From Denitromonas halophila (lineage in GTDB: Bacteria; Pseudomonadota; Gammaproteobacteria; Burkholderiales; Rhodocyclaceae): DNA of 64,000 bases. Of the stretch, positions 8,624-17,700 are shown piece by piece. The notes under the pieces are model-generated. The model was not told where the DNA came from and made no database searches. It saw only the letters and a list, made by a program, of their open reading frames with translations. The stretch is taken from NCBI RefSeq assembly GCF_007625155.1, contig NZ_VMNK01000007.1, forward strand, positions 1-64,000, read 5' to 3'. How positions within the stretch are numbered: position 1 is the first letter of the stretch; each line of letters begins with the position of its first letter. Both the position numbers and the translations under genes were made by a program.

Positions 8624-9124
8624 ATGACTGAACCGAACTCGCCGTCTCTCTATGCCCGGCTGGGCGACGAGGGCATCGCCGAACTCGTCGATCGCCTCTA
8701 TGTGCACATGGCCGAACGCCCCGACGCCCGCCCGGTGTGGCGGATGCATCACAGCGATCTGGCCGAGACCAAAGCCCGTCTGCGCGCCTTTCTCTCCGGC
8801 TGGCTGGGCGGCCCCGATCGCTTCACCGCCCGCTATGGCATGCCGCGCATGCGACGTCGCCATCTGCCGTTCTCGATCGGCTTCAGCGAGCGCGACCAAT
8901 GGCTGCAATGCCTGCGCATGGCGCTCGACGACACCGTGCCGGACACCGCCTTGCGGGCGGCGCTGAATGCCGCGTTCACGGCCATGGCGGACCACCTGCG
9001 CAATCGCACTGAGCCGGAAGCCGATCGCCACCCCCTGACCGGCGCATGCCTCGCATCGCCCGGCCGCACACCCGCACCCGACGACGCCGCATGGCGGCCA
9101 TGCCAGGCCGACTGCCATCAATGA
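8624..9124 (+). CDS. Group II truncated hemoglobin
   Basis: A 166-residue protein whose first 130 residues form a 2-over-2 globin. It begins LYARLGDEGIAELVDRLY and has the proximal-His region 'RRRHLPFSIGFSERDQWLQCL' (first 20 residues; His near residue 85), as in TrHbII proteins. The C-terminal 35 residues are Pro/Ala/Cys-rich and non-globin. GGAG lies ten bases before the ATG. It is the last gene of the cyd unit, 36 bp after ybgE. Truncated globins bind O2 or NO, so co-expression with a bd oxidase, itself NO-resistant, suggests NO or oxygen handling at low oxygen; that role is inference. Confidence 0.85.
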   Translation: MTEPNSPSLYARLGDEGIAELVDRLYVHMAERPDARPVWRMHHSDLAETKARLRAFLSGWLGGPDRFTARYGMPRMRRRHLPFSIGFSERDQWLQCLRMALDDTVPDTALRAALNAAFTAMADHLRNRTEPEADRHPLTGACLASPGRTPAPDDAAWRPCQADCHQ

Positions 9125-9162
9125 CAGCAGACGCTGCCAACAGCCACGCACTGCCACTGCCA
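9122..9162. promoter_or_regulatory. CTGCCA-type half-sites upstream of the ETHE1-like gene
   Basis: TGACAG at 9122-9127 faces CTGCCA at 9134-9139, and the tandem ACTGCCACTGCCA follows at 9150-9162. These are the half-sites seen upstream of petA and cyd, and they lie about 70-110 bp before the next -24 element. Confidence 0.45.
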
Positions 9163-9234
9163 TCCGCCTCCACCGACCGCCGGTCGGTGCATCTAACCCC
9201 CTGTTTTACTGCGGGTATTTCATGACGCGACCCG

Positions 9235-9250
9235 TGGCATAGAACTTGAT
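9235..9250 (+). promoter_or_regulatory. Predicted sigma-54 promoter of the ETHE1-like/octaheme cytochrome operon
   Basis: The site reads TGGCATAGAACTTGAT. Spacing is identical to TGGCACG-N4-TTGC, with TGGCA and TTG conserved and CG replaced by TA. It is weaker than the petA and cyd sites but has the same upstream half-sites. Transcription would start near 9261. Confidence 0.5.
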
Positions 9251-9300
9251 ACGACATGCCTAAGACGTCCTCGCTTGCGCGACAGCTCAAGGATTTCGGC

Positions 9301-9951
9301 ATGTACTTTCGCCAGATTTTCCATTCACCCAGCCACTCGATCGGCTACCTGCTGGCCGACATGAGCGCCTGCGACGCGGTGCTGATCGACCCGCTGCCCG
9401 AACAGTCCGAGTTGCTGCTCGCGCTGCTGCAGGAACGCGACCTGCGCCTGCTCTACGTCCTGCGCACCCACATGCACTCGCCCGAACAGGGCCACTGCGG
9501 CGAGCTGTGCCGCTTCACCGGCGCCGAACTGGTGGTGGGGATCGACTCGCCCTACGACGGCCCGGCGCAGCGCAAGGGGCATGGCGAGACGGTGGTCTTC
9601 GCCAACGAGGTGCTGCGGGTGCTGGCCACGCCGGGGCACACCCCCGATTCGGTGAGCTTCCTGTGGCGCGACCGCCTGTTCTGCGGCGACACGCTGGAGA
9701 TCGGCGGTTGCCGCCTGGATGCCGCGCAGAGCGACCCCGGGCAGTTGTACGACAGCGTCACCCAGCGGCTCTTCCTGCTGCCGGGCGAAACGCTGATGTT
9801 CCCCGGTCATGACTTCAACGGCCGCACGGTGAGCACCATCGCCGAGGAGCGCCACCGCAATGCCGCCTTCGCCGAAGGCTGCCGCGAACGCTTCCTGACC
9901 GCCAACGCCCGGCCCGAACCGCGCCCCCCATCCCCCCAACCGCGCCAGTAG
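9301..9951 (+). CDS. ETHE1-like metallo-beta-lactamase-fold protein (persulfide dioxygenase family, variant)
   Basis: A 216-residue MBL-fold protein. The start MYFRQIFHS at 9301 matches the usual M-x-F-R-Q start of ETHE1-type proteins and has AAGGA at 9289-9293; an ATG 45 bases upstream lacks a ribosome site. Family landmarks are 'TPGHTPDSVSF', 'FCGDTLEIGGC' and 'FPGHDFNGRTVSTI'. The residues equivalent to the iron ligands of ETHE1 (first His of THMH, His of PGH, Asp of CGD) are kept. The usual HxHxDH, however, reads HMHSPE, so the Asp and last His are lost. ETHE1 enzymes oxidise glutathione persulfide to sulfite; the variant motif makes the reaction here uncertain. It heads the unit containing the octaheme cytochrome. 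Confidence 0.82.
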   Translation: MYFRQIFHSPSHSIGYLLADMSACDAVLIDPLPEQSELLLALLQERDLRLLYVLRTHMHSPEQGHCGELCRFTGAELVVGIDSPYDGPAQRKGHGETVVFANEVLRVLATPGHTPDSVSFLWRDRLFCGDTLEIGGCRLDAAQSDPGQLYDSVTQRLFLLPGETLMFPGHDFNGRTVSTIAEERHRNAAFAEGCRERFLTANARPEPRPPSPQPRQ

Positions 9952-10020
9952 CGCAGCAGCACCATCCACACCACTGCAGAACGCCCGACCAGAGGCGTCA
10001 TACGAGGAGACAAAAACATC

Positions 10021-11616
10021 ATGCGACACCGAGCGATACACGCCCTCTTCGCGCTCGCCGTGCTGATGGCCGGCACGGCCGGCGCGGTCGGCGCCAGCGG
10101 CAAGGCATCGACCGCCGACCACAGCAAGTTCGAGGAACTGGCCGGCCCCTTCGACAGCGGCGAGGCGGTCACCCGCGCTTGCCTCAAATGCCACACCGAG
10201 GCCAGCCACCAGATCATGCAGACCCGCCACTGGACCTGGGACTACGCCAACCCGGCCACCGGCCAGCGTCTGGGCAAGAAGACCATGGTCAACGCCTTCT
10301 GCATCGGCGACCAGTCCAACGAACCCTTCTGCCAGTCCTGTCACATCGGCTATGGCTGGAAGGACAAGCACTTCGACTTTACCGACGCCAGCCGGGTCGA
10401 TTGCCTGGCCTGTCACAACACTGGCGAGTACACCAAGCCCTTCGGCTTCGCGGGCAACCCGGTCACGGTGCGCAGTGAGTATCCGCCGGGCTCGGGCAAG
10501 TTCGTCGAACCGATCGACCTGGCCAAGATCGCCCAGGCCGTCGGCCCCACCCGCCGCGACAACTGCGGCGCCTGCCACTACAACGGCGGTGGCGGCGACG
10601 GCGTCAAGCATGGCGACCTCGACTCCTCGCTCAACACCGCGACGCACGAGCTCGATGTGCACATGGACAAGGACGGGCTGAACTTCAGCTGCAGTACCTG
10701 CCATGTGAGCGACCAGCACGCCGTGGCCGGCAGCCGCATCGCGATGACCGCCGCCGACCCGCACCCGGCCCTGCTGCGCGGCGAAAAGTCCGAGCGCAAC
10801 CCGGCCGCCTGCCAGGCCTGCCATGGCGACAAGCCGCACAAGGAAAGCCTGCTCGCCGCCGAGCGACTCAACGCGCACACCGACACCCTCGCCTGCCAGA
10901 GCTGCCACATCCCGGCCTTCGCCCGCGGCGGCGTGTCCACCAAGATGGCCTGGGACTGGTCGCAAGCCGGACAGCTAGACGCCGAGGGCAAGCCCTTACA
11001 GAAAAAGGACGATCACGGCCATGTGATCTACGACAGCAAGAAGGGCGCCTTCGTCCATGGCCAGAACGTGACGCCGGCCTATCAGTGGTTCGACGGCCGG
11101 GTCACCTACACCTTGCTGAACGACACCATCGATCCCACGACCCGCGTGCCGATCAACGTCTTCCATGGCGAGCCCGGCGCGCCAAATGCCCGCATCTGGC
11201 CGGTCAAGGTCTTCCACGGCCGCCAGCCTTACGACACCGAGCGCAACACGCTGCTGGTGCCCAGTGTCGGCGTGCCGAACGATTCGGCCTTCTGGTACAA
11301 CTTTGACTGGCCCAAGGCCCTGGCCGCCGGCGCCGAAGCCACCGGCGCGCCCTTCAGCGGCAAGTACGACTTCGTCGACACCCAGATGCTGTGGCCGATC
11401 ACCCACATGGTCGCACCCAAGGAAAAGGCCGTCGCGTGTCAGGAATGCCATGCCGACGACGGCCGCCTGGCCGGCATCGAGGGCGTGTACATCCCCGGCC
11501 GCGACCGCAGCCCCTGGCTCGACCGCCTCGGCTGGCTCGCCGCCCTGGCCGCCCTGCTCGGCGTCAGCCTGCATGCCACCGCCCGTGTCGTCACCCATCT
11601 GCGCAAGGAGGACTGA
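10021..11616 (+). CDS. Octaheme c-type cytochrome, tetrathionate reductase (OTR) family
   Basis: A 531-residue exported multiheme protein. A signal peptide spans residues 1-25. Eight CxxCH motifs follow: CLKCH, CQSCH, CLACH, CGACH, CSTCH, CQACH, CQSCH and CQECH. A single helix near the C-terminus (about 505-523) with basic residues after it would anchor it in the inner membrane with the hemes outside. Shewanella OTR reduces tetrathionate, nitrite and hydroxylamine in vitro, using an unusual lysine-ligated heme; the family as a whole has no fixed substrate. GAGGAG precedes the start. The next gene, a b-type cytochrome, starts three bases after its stop, so the pair likely forms a quinol-linked reductase or oxidase. 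Confidence 0.9.
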   Translation: MRHRAIHALFALAVLMAGTAGAVGASGKASTADHSKFEELAGPFDSGEAVTRACLKCHTEASHQIMQTRHWTWDYANPATGQRLGKKTMVNAFCIGDQSNEPFCQSCHIGYGWKDKHFDFTDASRVDCLACHNTGEYTKPFGFAGNPVTVRSEYPPGSGKFVEPIDLAKIAQAVGPTRRDNCGACHYNGGGGDGVKHGDLDSSLNTATHELDVHMDKDGLNFSCSTCHVSDQHAVAGSRIAMTAADPHPALLRGEKSERNPAACQACHGDKPHKESLLAAERLNAHTDTLACQSCHIPAFARGGVSTKMAWDWSQAGQLDAEGKPLQKKDDHGHVIYDSKKGAFVHGQNVTPAYQWFDGRVTYTLLNDTIDPTTRVPINVFHGEPGAPNARIWPVKVFHGRQPYDTERNTLLVPSVGVPNDSAFWYNFDWPKALAAGAEATGAPFSGKYDFVDTQMLWPITHMVAPKEKAVACQECHADDGRLAGIEGVYIPGRDRSPWLDRLGWLAALAALLGVSLHATARVVTHLRKED

Positions 11617-11619
11617 GCC

Positions 11620-12267
11620 ATGTCGCACACCACCCCGATGACGCGCATCTACGTCTTCAAACGCTATGAACGCTTCTGGCACTGGTCCCAGGCCGTGCTG
11701 GTGATCCTGATGCTGGTCACCGGCTTCGAGATCCACGGCAGCTACCACAGCCTCGGCTTCGAGCGCGCCGTGCGCCTGCACACGCTGTCGGCCTGGACGC
11801 TGCTGGCGCTGTGGGCCTTCACCATATTCTGGCAATTCACCACCGGCGAATGGCGCCAATACATCCCCACCGCCAGCAAACTGGTGGCTATGGCGCGCTA
11901 CTACATGTTTGGCATTTTTGTCGGTGCCCCTCACCCCTATCACAAGACCGCGCTCAAGAAGCACAACCCGCTGCAGCGTCTCGCCTATCTGGTACTGCTG
12001 GCGCTGGTCTCACCAATCATCTGGGGATCCGGGCTGCTCTACCTGTTCTATGCCTACTGGGGCGGCCTTGGGCTGGACCGCTGGCTCAGCCTGGAACAGG
12101 TGGCCACGGTGCACACCGCCGGCGCCTTCATGATGCTGGTCTTCGTCATCGCCCATGTCTATCTCACCACCACCGGCCACACGGTGTTCGCCCACATCAA
12201 GGCGATGATCACCGGTTGGGACGAGGTGGAGGAAGACCTGCGCGCCACCCCCGAAAAAACACACTGA
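11620..12267 (+). CDS. Four-helix b-type cytochrome, quinone-linked partner of the octaheme cytochrome
   Basis: A 215-residue membrane protein of the cytochrome b561/Ni-Fe-hydrogenase b-subunit superfamily. It has four helices with conserved histidines near helix ends ('RFWHWSQ', 'RLHTLSAW', 'VATVHTAG', 'FVIAHVYL') suited to two b hemes. Such subunits pass electrons between quinone and a periplasmic multiheme or molybdenum partner. It is fused in operon with the octaheme cytochrome (three-base gap), so it is the probable membrane electron donor or acceptor for it. The start has AGGAGG within the end of the preceding gene. Confidence 0.88.
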   Translation: MSHTTPMTRIYVFKRYERFWHWSQAVLVILMLVTGFEIHGSYHSLGFERAVRLHTLSAWTLLALWAFTIFWQFTTGEWRQYIPTASKLVAMARYYMFGIFVGAPHPYHKTALKKHNPLQRLAYLVLLALVSPIIWGSGLLYLFYAYWGGLGLDRWLSLEQVATVHTAGAFMMLVFVIAHVYLTTTGHTVFAHIKAMITGWDEVEEDLRATPEKTH

Positions 12268-12293
12268 CATTTTCATTGAAAAAGGAGATTCCC

Positions 12294-12899
12294 ATGCCCC
12301 GCCACTTTCCCACTGCGGTCGGTATCGTCCTCACCCTGGGCCTTGCCGCCCAGTGCCTCGCCGCCGATGCCCCGACCGACCCGAAACAGCAGACATCGTG
12401 GGGCCTCTATGTCGACTCACGCGAGGCCTACGAGATGAAGACCGGCCCCGGCGGCGACGCCGTGTTGCTGGTGGATGTGCGCGACCCGGTCGAGATCATG
12501 TTCACCGGCTTCACCGACGTGGTGGATGTGAACATCCCCTTCATGACGGCCGACCGCAGCCGCTGGAACGACAAGAAGAACGTCTTCCTGATGCAGCGCA
12601 ACGAAGACTTCGCCCCAGCCGTCGCCCGTGCGCTCGCCGCGCGCAAGCTCGGCAAGGACACGGCCATCGTCCTCATGTGCCGCTCCGGCGGCACGCGCGG
12701 CGCGCCCAGTGCCAAGGCCCTGGAGGGGCAGGGCTACGAGCGGGTCTATGTGGTGGTAGACGGCTTCGAAGGCCGCACTATCAAGGACGGCGAACGCAAG
12801 CACTGGCGGCTCGTCGACGGCTGGAAGAACGCCGGCCTGCCGTGGAGCTACACCCTCAACAAGGCCAAGATGGCCCCGCAAGACGGCGCTCCCCGGTAA
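12294..12899 (+). CDS. Periplasmic rhodanese-like sulfurtransferase
   Basis: A 201-residue exported protein: a signal peptide at 1-23 (ending QCLAADA), then a single rhodanese domain. The active-site loop is CRSGGTRG with the catalytic Cys near residue 129; the Arg and Gly content fits a thiosulfate or polysulfide sulfurtransferase rather than a phosphatase. 'LLVDVRDPVE' marks the domain start. AAAGGAGA is six bases before the ATG. Its position behind the octaheme and b-type cytochromes points to periplasmic handling of sulfane sulfur. The precise donor and acceptor are not predictable. Confidence 0.88.
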   Translation: MPRHFPTAVGIVLTLGLAAQCLAADAPTDPKQQTSWGLYVDSREAYEMKTGPGGDAVLLVDVRDPVEIMFTGFTDVVDVNIPFMTADRSRWNDKKNVFLMQRNEDFAPAVARALAARKLGKDTAIVLMCRSGGTRGAPSAKALEGQGYERVYVVVDGFEGRTIKDGERKHWRLVDGWKNAGLPWSYTLNKAKMAPQDGAPR

Positions 12900-12951
12900 G
12901 CCACCCCGATGGTCGTGGCCTATGCCACCCATAGGCAGAATCGACTTCACT

Positions 12952-12967
12952 GTAAATTAGCATTTAC
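12952..12967. promoter_or_regulatory. Inverted repeat upstream of the peroxiredoxin gene
   Basis: GTAAAT-TAGC-ATTTAC is a perfect six-base inverted repeat in an AT-rich patch 44 bp before the peroxiredoxin start. It could be an operator or part of a promoter; the bound protein is unknown. Confidence 0.35.
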
Positions 12968-13010
12968 TTATATTCAGTTCATCATCAATCACCGCAACAA
13001 GGAGTCAATG

Positions 13011-13658
13011 ATGGAACCGCAAGCCCCCTGCCCCGCCTTCCCCAGAATCAACGAACCCGCACCCGCCTTCAAGGCCGAGACCACCTTCGGGCCACGCAGC
13101 CTTGAAGACTATCGTGGCAAATGGTTGATCCTGTTCTCGCATCCGGCCGATTTCACGCCGGTGTGCACCACCGAGTTCATGGGTTTCGCCCGCGCCGCCG
13201 ACACCTTCCGCAGCATGAACTGCGAGCTGCTCGGCCTGTCGATCGACAGCCTGTTCTCGCATCTGGCCTGGACGCGCAGCATCAAGCAGAACTTCGGCGT
13301 CGACATCACCTTCCCGATCATCGAAGACCTGAAGATGGAGGTCGCCAAGGCCTACGGCATGATTCACCCGGGCGCCGGTGATACCTCGGCGGTGCGTGCC
13401 ACCTTCTTCATCGACCCCGAGGGCAAGCTGCGCGCGATGGTCTACTACCCGATGAGCAACGGCCGCTCGATCGATGAGTTCGTCCGCCTCCTGCAGGCGC
13501 TGCAGACCAGCGACGCCCACGGGGTCGCCACGCCGGAGAACTGGAAGCCGGGCGAGGCGGTCATCGTGCCGCCCCCCAAGACCGCCGAAGCCGCCGAAAA
13601 GCGGGCCTCGGAGGGCTATGACTACGTGGACTGGTATTTCTCCAGGAAATCGCTGTAA
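13011..13658 (+). CDS. 1-Cys peroxiredoxin (Prx6/AhpC-TSA type)
   Basis: A 215-residue peroxiredoxin with the peroxidatic motif PADFTPVCTTE, Cys near residue 52, and a long C-terminal domain ending 'EGYDYVDWYFSRKSL' as in the Prx6 branch. The only other cysteines are Cys7 and one near residue 70, and no resolving Cys is placed as in 2-Cys enzymes. The family reduces H2O2 and alkyl hydroperoxides. AAGGAG at 12999-13004 gives better spacing for the ATG at 13011 than for the one at 13008. It has its own AT-rich upstream region and is probably transcribed separately from the sulfur genes, though read-through is possible. Confidence 0.9.
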   Translation: MEPQAPCPAFPRINEPAPAFKAETTFGPRSLEDYRGKWLILFSHPADFTPVCTTEFMGFARAADTFRSMNCELLGLSIDSLFSHLAWTRSIKQNFGVDITFPIIEDLKMEVAKAYGMIHPGAGDTSAVRATFFIDPEGKLRAMVYYPMSNGRSIDEFVRLLQALQTSDAHGVATPENWKPGEAVIVPPPKTAEAAEKRASEGYDYVDWYFSRKSL

Positions 13659-13769
13659 CCCGGCCAGAGCGCGGCGGCGTCGCATCAAGCCAGCGTTGCC
13701 GTGCTGCCTCGGTCCATCCGCCGAGGCCACTGGCCCGACCTTGCCACTTCACTTACGCCGGATCCCGAC

Positions 13770-14765
13770 ATGAGCACAGCAAACCCCACCGACACACCTG
13801 CCGCCCCCGCCATCAAGAGCGCCCGACTGGCGCACTTTCCGGTCGCCCTGTTCTCCACCGTCATGGGCTCGGCCGGCCTGGCCATTGCCTGGCAGAAGGC
13901 GGGGCATCTGCTCGGCTGGCCGGCAGTCGTCGGCCAGGCGCTGACCGTGCTGGCCACGGGCCTGTTCGTGCTGATCGCGCTGCTCTACGCGCTCAAGCTC
14001 TTGCGCTACCCGGAGGCCGTCGCCGCCGAGCGCCGCCATCCGGTCAGGATGAACTTCTTCCCCACCTTTTCCATCGGCATCCTGCTGCTGGCCATCGCCT
14101 GGTATGGCGCCGCGCCCGAGGCGGCCCGCTGGCTGTGGGCAATCGGTGCGGTGCTGCACCTGGGCTTCACACTGATGGCCATGAACAGCTGGATCCACCA
14201 CACCCACTATGAGGTGACGCACCTCAACCCGGCGTGGTTCATTCCGGTGGTGGGCAACATCATCGTGCCGGTGATCGGCGTGCATGTGGCGCCGCCCGAG
14301 GTGTCGTGGTTCTTCTTCAGTATCGGGCTGGTGTTCTGGATGGTGCTGATGGCGATCGTGATGTACCGCCTGTTCTTCCATGCGCCACTGGCCTTGCGCC
14401 TGACGCCCACCCTGTTCATCCTGTTGGCGCCGCCATCGGTGGGCTTCATCGCCTACCTGAACCTGACCGGCGAACTCGACGCCTTCGCCCGCGTGCTCTA
14501 CTACACGGCGCTGTTCCTGGCCATGTTGCTCGCGTCCAACGCGCTGCGCTTCTTCCGTGTGCCCTTCTTCGTCTCGGCCTGGGCCTATTCCTTTCCGCTG
14601 GCCGCGCTGTCCATCGCCACGCTTCGCATGGCCGAGGCCACCGGTCTGGACGGCCTGCGCTGGCTGGGCGCGGCGCTGGTGGTGCTGACCACGGCAGTGA
14701 TCGCCTTCCTCATGCTGCGCACACTGCGCGCCATCACCGCGGGCGCGATCTGCCAGCCGGAATAA
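13770..14765 (+). CDS. TDT/SLAC1-family channel or transporter
   Basis: A 331-residue protein of about ten membrane helices with the N-terminal 'ARLAHFPVALFSTVMGSAGLA' (first 20) signature of the TehA/SLAC1/Ssu1 superfamily. Members carry anions: chloride or nitrate channels (SLAC1), tellurite resistance (TehA), malate (Mae1) or sulfite (Ssu1). Next to an ETHE1-like protein and rhodanese, sulfite export would be an attractive role, but this is inference. No clear ribosome site is seen; the ATG at 13770 was chosen because the channel homology begins soon after. It converges with the GGDEF-EAL gene, 14 bp apart. Confidence 0.83.
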   Translation: MSTANPTDTPAAPAIKSARLAHFPVALFSTVMGSAGLAIAWQKAGHLLGWPAVVGQALTVLATGLFVLIALLYALKLLRYPEAVAAERRHPVRMNFFPTFSIGILLLAIAWYGAAPEAARWLWAIGAVLHLGFTLMAMNSWIHHTHYEVTHLNPAWFIPVVGNIIVPVIGVHVAPPEVSWFFFSIGLVFWMVLMAIVMYRLFFHAPLALRLTPTLFILLAPPSVGFIAYLNLTGELDAFARVLYYTALFLAMLLASNALRFFRVPFFVSAWAYSFPLAALSIATLRMAEATGLDGLRWLGAALVVLTTAVIAFLMLRTLRAITAGAICQPE

Positions 14766-14779
14766 CCCAGCCCGCCAGC

Positions 14780-17700
14780 CTACACGGTGGCGGGCACCGC
14801 CTCCGCCGTGGGTGCGGCCGGCGGCACACCATCGCCCAGCACCGCCAACAAGGCGTTGAGGCGTTCAAGGAACGCTTTGCGGGCACGGAGCATGTCGGCA
14901 CACAGCGCATCCCGATCCCGCCCCGAGGCCACGCCGTAAGTCTGAGCGAGCGCATCGGCAAGCCGGTGCAGCCGGCGATGCGCCGGCCCGATGGCGACAA
15001 ACTCGGGCAGGTGTCCATAGCGTATCTGCCCCTCGCCGGCGTACCACTGGGCAAATCGGTGCAAGGCCGGATCATCCTTGAGCGGCGGGGTCGTCGCGGT
15101 GTCGGGCGCCAGGCTGGCCACAAGCTGATCGAGCCACTGGCGGTGATGAAACTCCGCCGCGTAGAGCGGCAGGTCATCCCGCAGCCAGGGCATGTCGCTG
15201 ATCTGCTGCCAGGCGACCGGCTGCCGGTAGCTGCGGATCCACTCCGGTAGCGCCTCCGCCGGCATCGGCCGTGCAATGCCGTAGCCCTGACCCAGGTGGC
15301 AGCCGACCCGCAACAACAGCTTGCCGTGGTCCTCAGACTCGACGCCTTCGGCGATCACCTGACGCCGGAACGCGCGGCTGAGCCCGACGATGCCCTCGAC
15401 GATGGTCAGATCGTCCGCATCGCTGAGCATGTCGCGCACAAAGGAGCGGTCGATTTTCAGCGTGTCGGCGGGCAGCTGCTTGAGATAGGTCAGCGAGGAG
15501 TAGCCGGTGCCGAAGTCGTCGAGCGACACCGATACGCCCAGCGCGCGGCATTGGGCGATGATCTCCGACACCTTGGAGATGTCATCGAGCGCCGTGGTTT
15601 CGAGCAGTTCAAGCTCGATCAGCGAGGCCGGCACCTCGGGATGGTTGCGCAGGTGTTGCTCCAGATGCGCAGCGAAATCCTGCTGCTGCAGGTGCGCCCC
15701 GGAAATATTGATGCTGACCTTGATCTGCAAGCCCTGGCGCAGCCATTCGGACAGCTGGCGCATGGCATCGCCGATCACCCACTCGCCCAGCGGAATCGCC
15801 AGGTCGCCGTCGTCGACCGCCGGCAGGAAGGCCGCCGGCGGCAGCAGGCCGCGCTTGGGGTGGGCCCAGCGGATCAAGGCCTCGGCGCCCACCACACGCC
15901 CGGCGCGCATGTCCACCTTGGGCTGATAGTGGAGCACGAACTCGCCGGCCACGATCGCCCGGCCAATACGGCTGACCGTCTGGCGATGGGCCTGCATCTG
16001 GCGATTCTGCTCGGCATCGAACAGGTGGTAGCGGCCGCGGCCCTGCTCCTTGGCAAAGTACATCGCGTGGTCGGCGTGGCGCAGCAGGGTGTCGGCATCG
16101 ACATCGTCCATCGGATACAAGGTCACGCCGATGCTGGCTGACACGGCCGCCGTCTCGCTACCCGACACGGTGTAGGTGTCCTTCAGGCCCTCGCTCAGGC
16201 GCTCGAGCGCATGTTCGCAGGCCAGCGCGTCTTCAATGCCGTTGAGCAGCACCACGAACTCGTCGCCGCCCAGCCGCGCGACGCTGTCGCTGTCGCGCAG
16301 CAGCCCCTTGAGGCGCTCGGCCACCTGGATCAGCAACTGGTCGCCCGCCGCGTGGCCGAAGCGGTCATTCACCGGCTTGAAGCCGTCCAGATCGAGATAG
16401 CACACCGCCAGCCGCGTGCCGGTCCGCCGGGCCAGCGCCATGGCCTGGGCCAGGCGGTCGGCCAGCAGGCTGCGGTTGGGCAGCCCGGTCAGTGCATCGT
16501 AGTGAGCCATGCGCTCGAGCTTTTCCTGCTGCTCGACCATCTTGGTGATGTCGCTGAACACCGCAATGTAGCGGCACGTTCCGCCATCGCCATCCGGCAC
16601 GGCCGAGATCGTTTCCATCTGCGCGTACAAGGCGCCGTTCTTGCGCCGGTTCCAGATCTCGCCACGCCAGAAACCCGTGCGCTTGAGTTCGGCCCACATG
16701 GCGGCGTAGAAGGCCGCGTCGTGCCGGCCCGATTGCAGCAGCGCCGGCGTCTCGCCGAGGACCTCGTCGCGGCGGTAGCCGGTGACCACGGTAAACGCCG
16801 GATTGACATCGATGATCCGCTGGTGCTCGTCGGTGATGATGATGCCTTCATGGGCATGGTCGAACACGCTCGCCGCCAGCGCGATCTTGGCGTTGGCTTC
16901 ATGCTGGTCGGTGATGTCACGGTTGACCCCCACCATGCGCAGCGGGCGACCGGCCGGATCGACCTGGGCGGAGCCGTGCGCCTCGACATGGCGGACCCGC
17001 CCATCCGGCAGGCAGATGCGGAACACCGAATCGAAGACGCCGCCCCGGGCAATCGCGGCCTGGATCACCGTCTGCACACGCGTGACATCGTCCGGATGCA
17101 CGCAGCGCTGCCAGTCGGCCAGCCGGCCGAAGAACCGTGTCTCGTCCATCCCGTACAGCTGAAGCATGCGCGCATCCCAGATCACCCGCCCCTGGGTCAG
17201 GTCGATTTCCCAGGTGCCGATCCCGGCCGCCTCCTGCGCCAGATCGAGTCGCTCGGTGGCTTCGCGAATATCGGCGGTCATGGCCATCGCCCTCGCCTCC
17301 ACCCGCCGGCGCTCGGTGCCGAGTGACCAGATCACCATGAACAGCAGCACATCGACCAGCAGGCCGCCGACCGCGATCATTTCGGGCTGACGGCTCGACA
17401 TGGCCGCTTCAAAACGGGGGGTGCTGTAGAAGGTCGCGCTCCAGTCCCGGCCCGGTAAGGACAAGGTGGCCGTCTGACGGCGAACCGCGCCATCGAGCGC
17501 AACCGCCGTATCGCTGGCGTAGAGCAGGGTATCGGCATTCTGGCTGTCGCCATCGTGCAGCACGAAGCCCACATCCGGGGTGTCGCCACCGAGAATGCCG
17601 CGCATCAGGTCGACCATGCGGAACGGGCTGTACACATACCCGATCAATGCGGTGCGGCGCGCCTCGACCGTATCATCCGGGGCGCCCGCCCGATACACCG

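Noticed and set aside
9246-9258. FNR half-site TTGATACGACATG near the ETHE1-like gene
   Set aside because: Only one half matches; the second half is not ATCAA-like.
9256-9300. Upstream ATG for the ETHE1-like gene
   Set aside because: No ribosome site and it adds a non-homologous extension; the ATG at 9301 has AAGGA and the family-typical start.
13732-13747. TGGCCCGACCTTGCC before the TDT gene as a fourth sigma-54 promoter
   Set aside because: The GG-to-GC distance is one base short, which normally abolishes sigma-54 recognition.
16211-17326. Long plus-strand open frame opposite the GGDEF-EAL gene
   Set aside because: Antisense shadow with arginine- and proline-rich translation and no family features.
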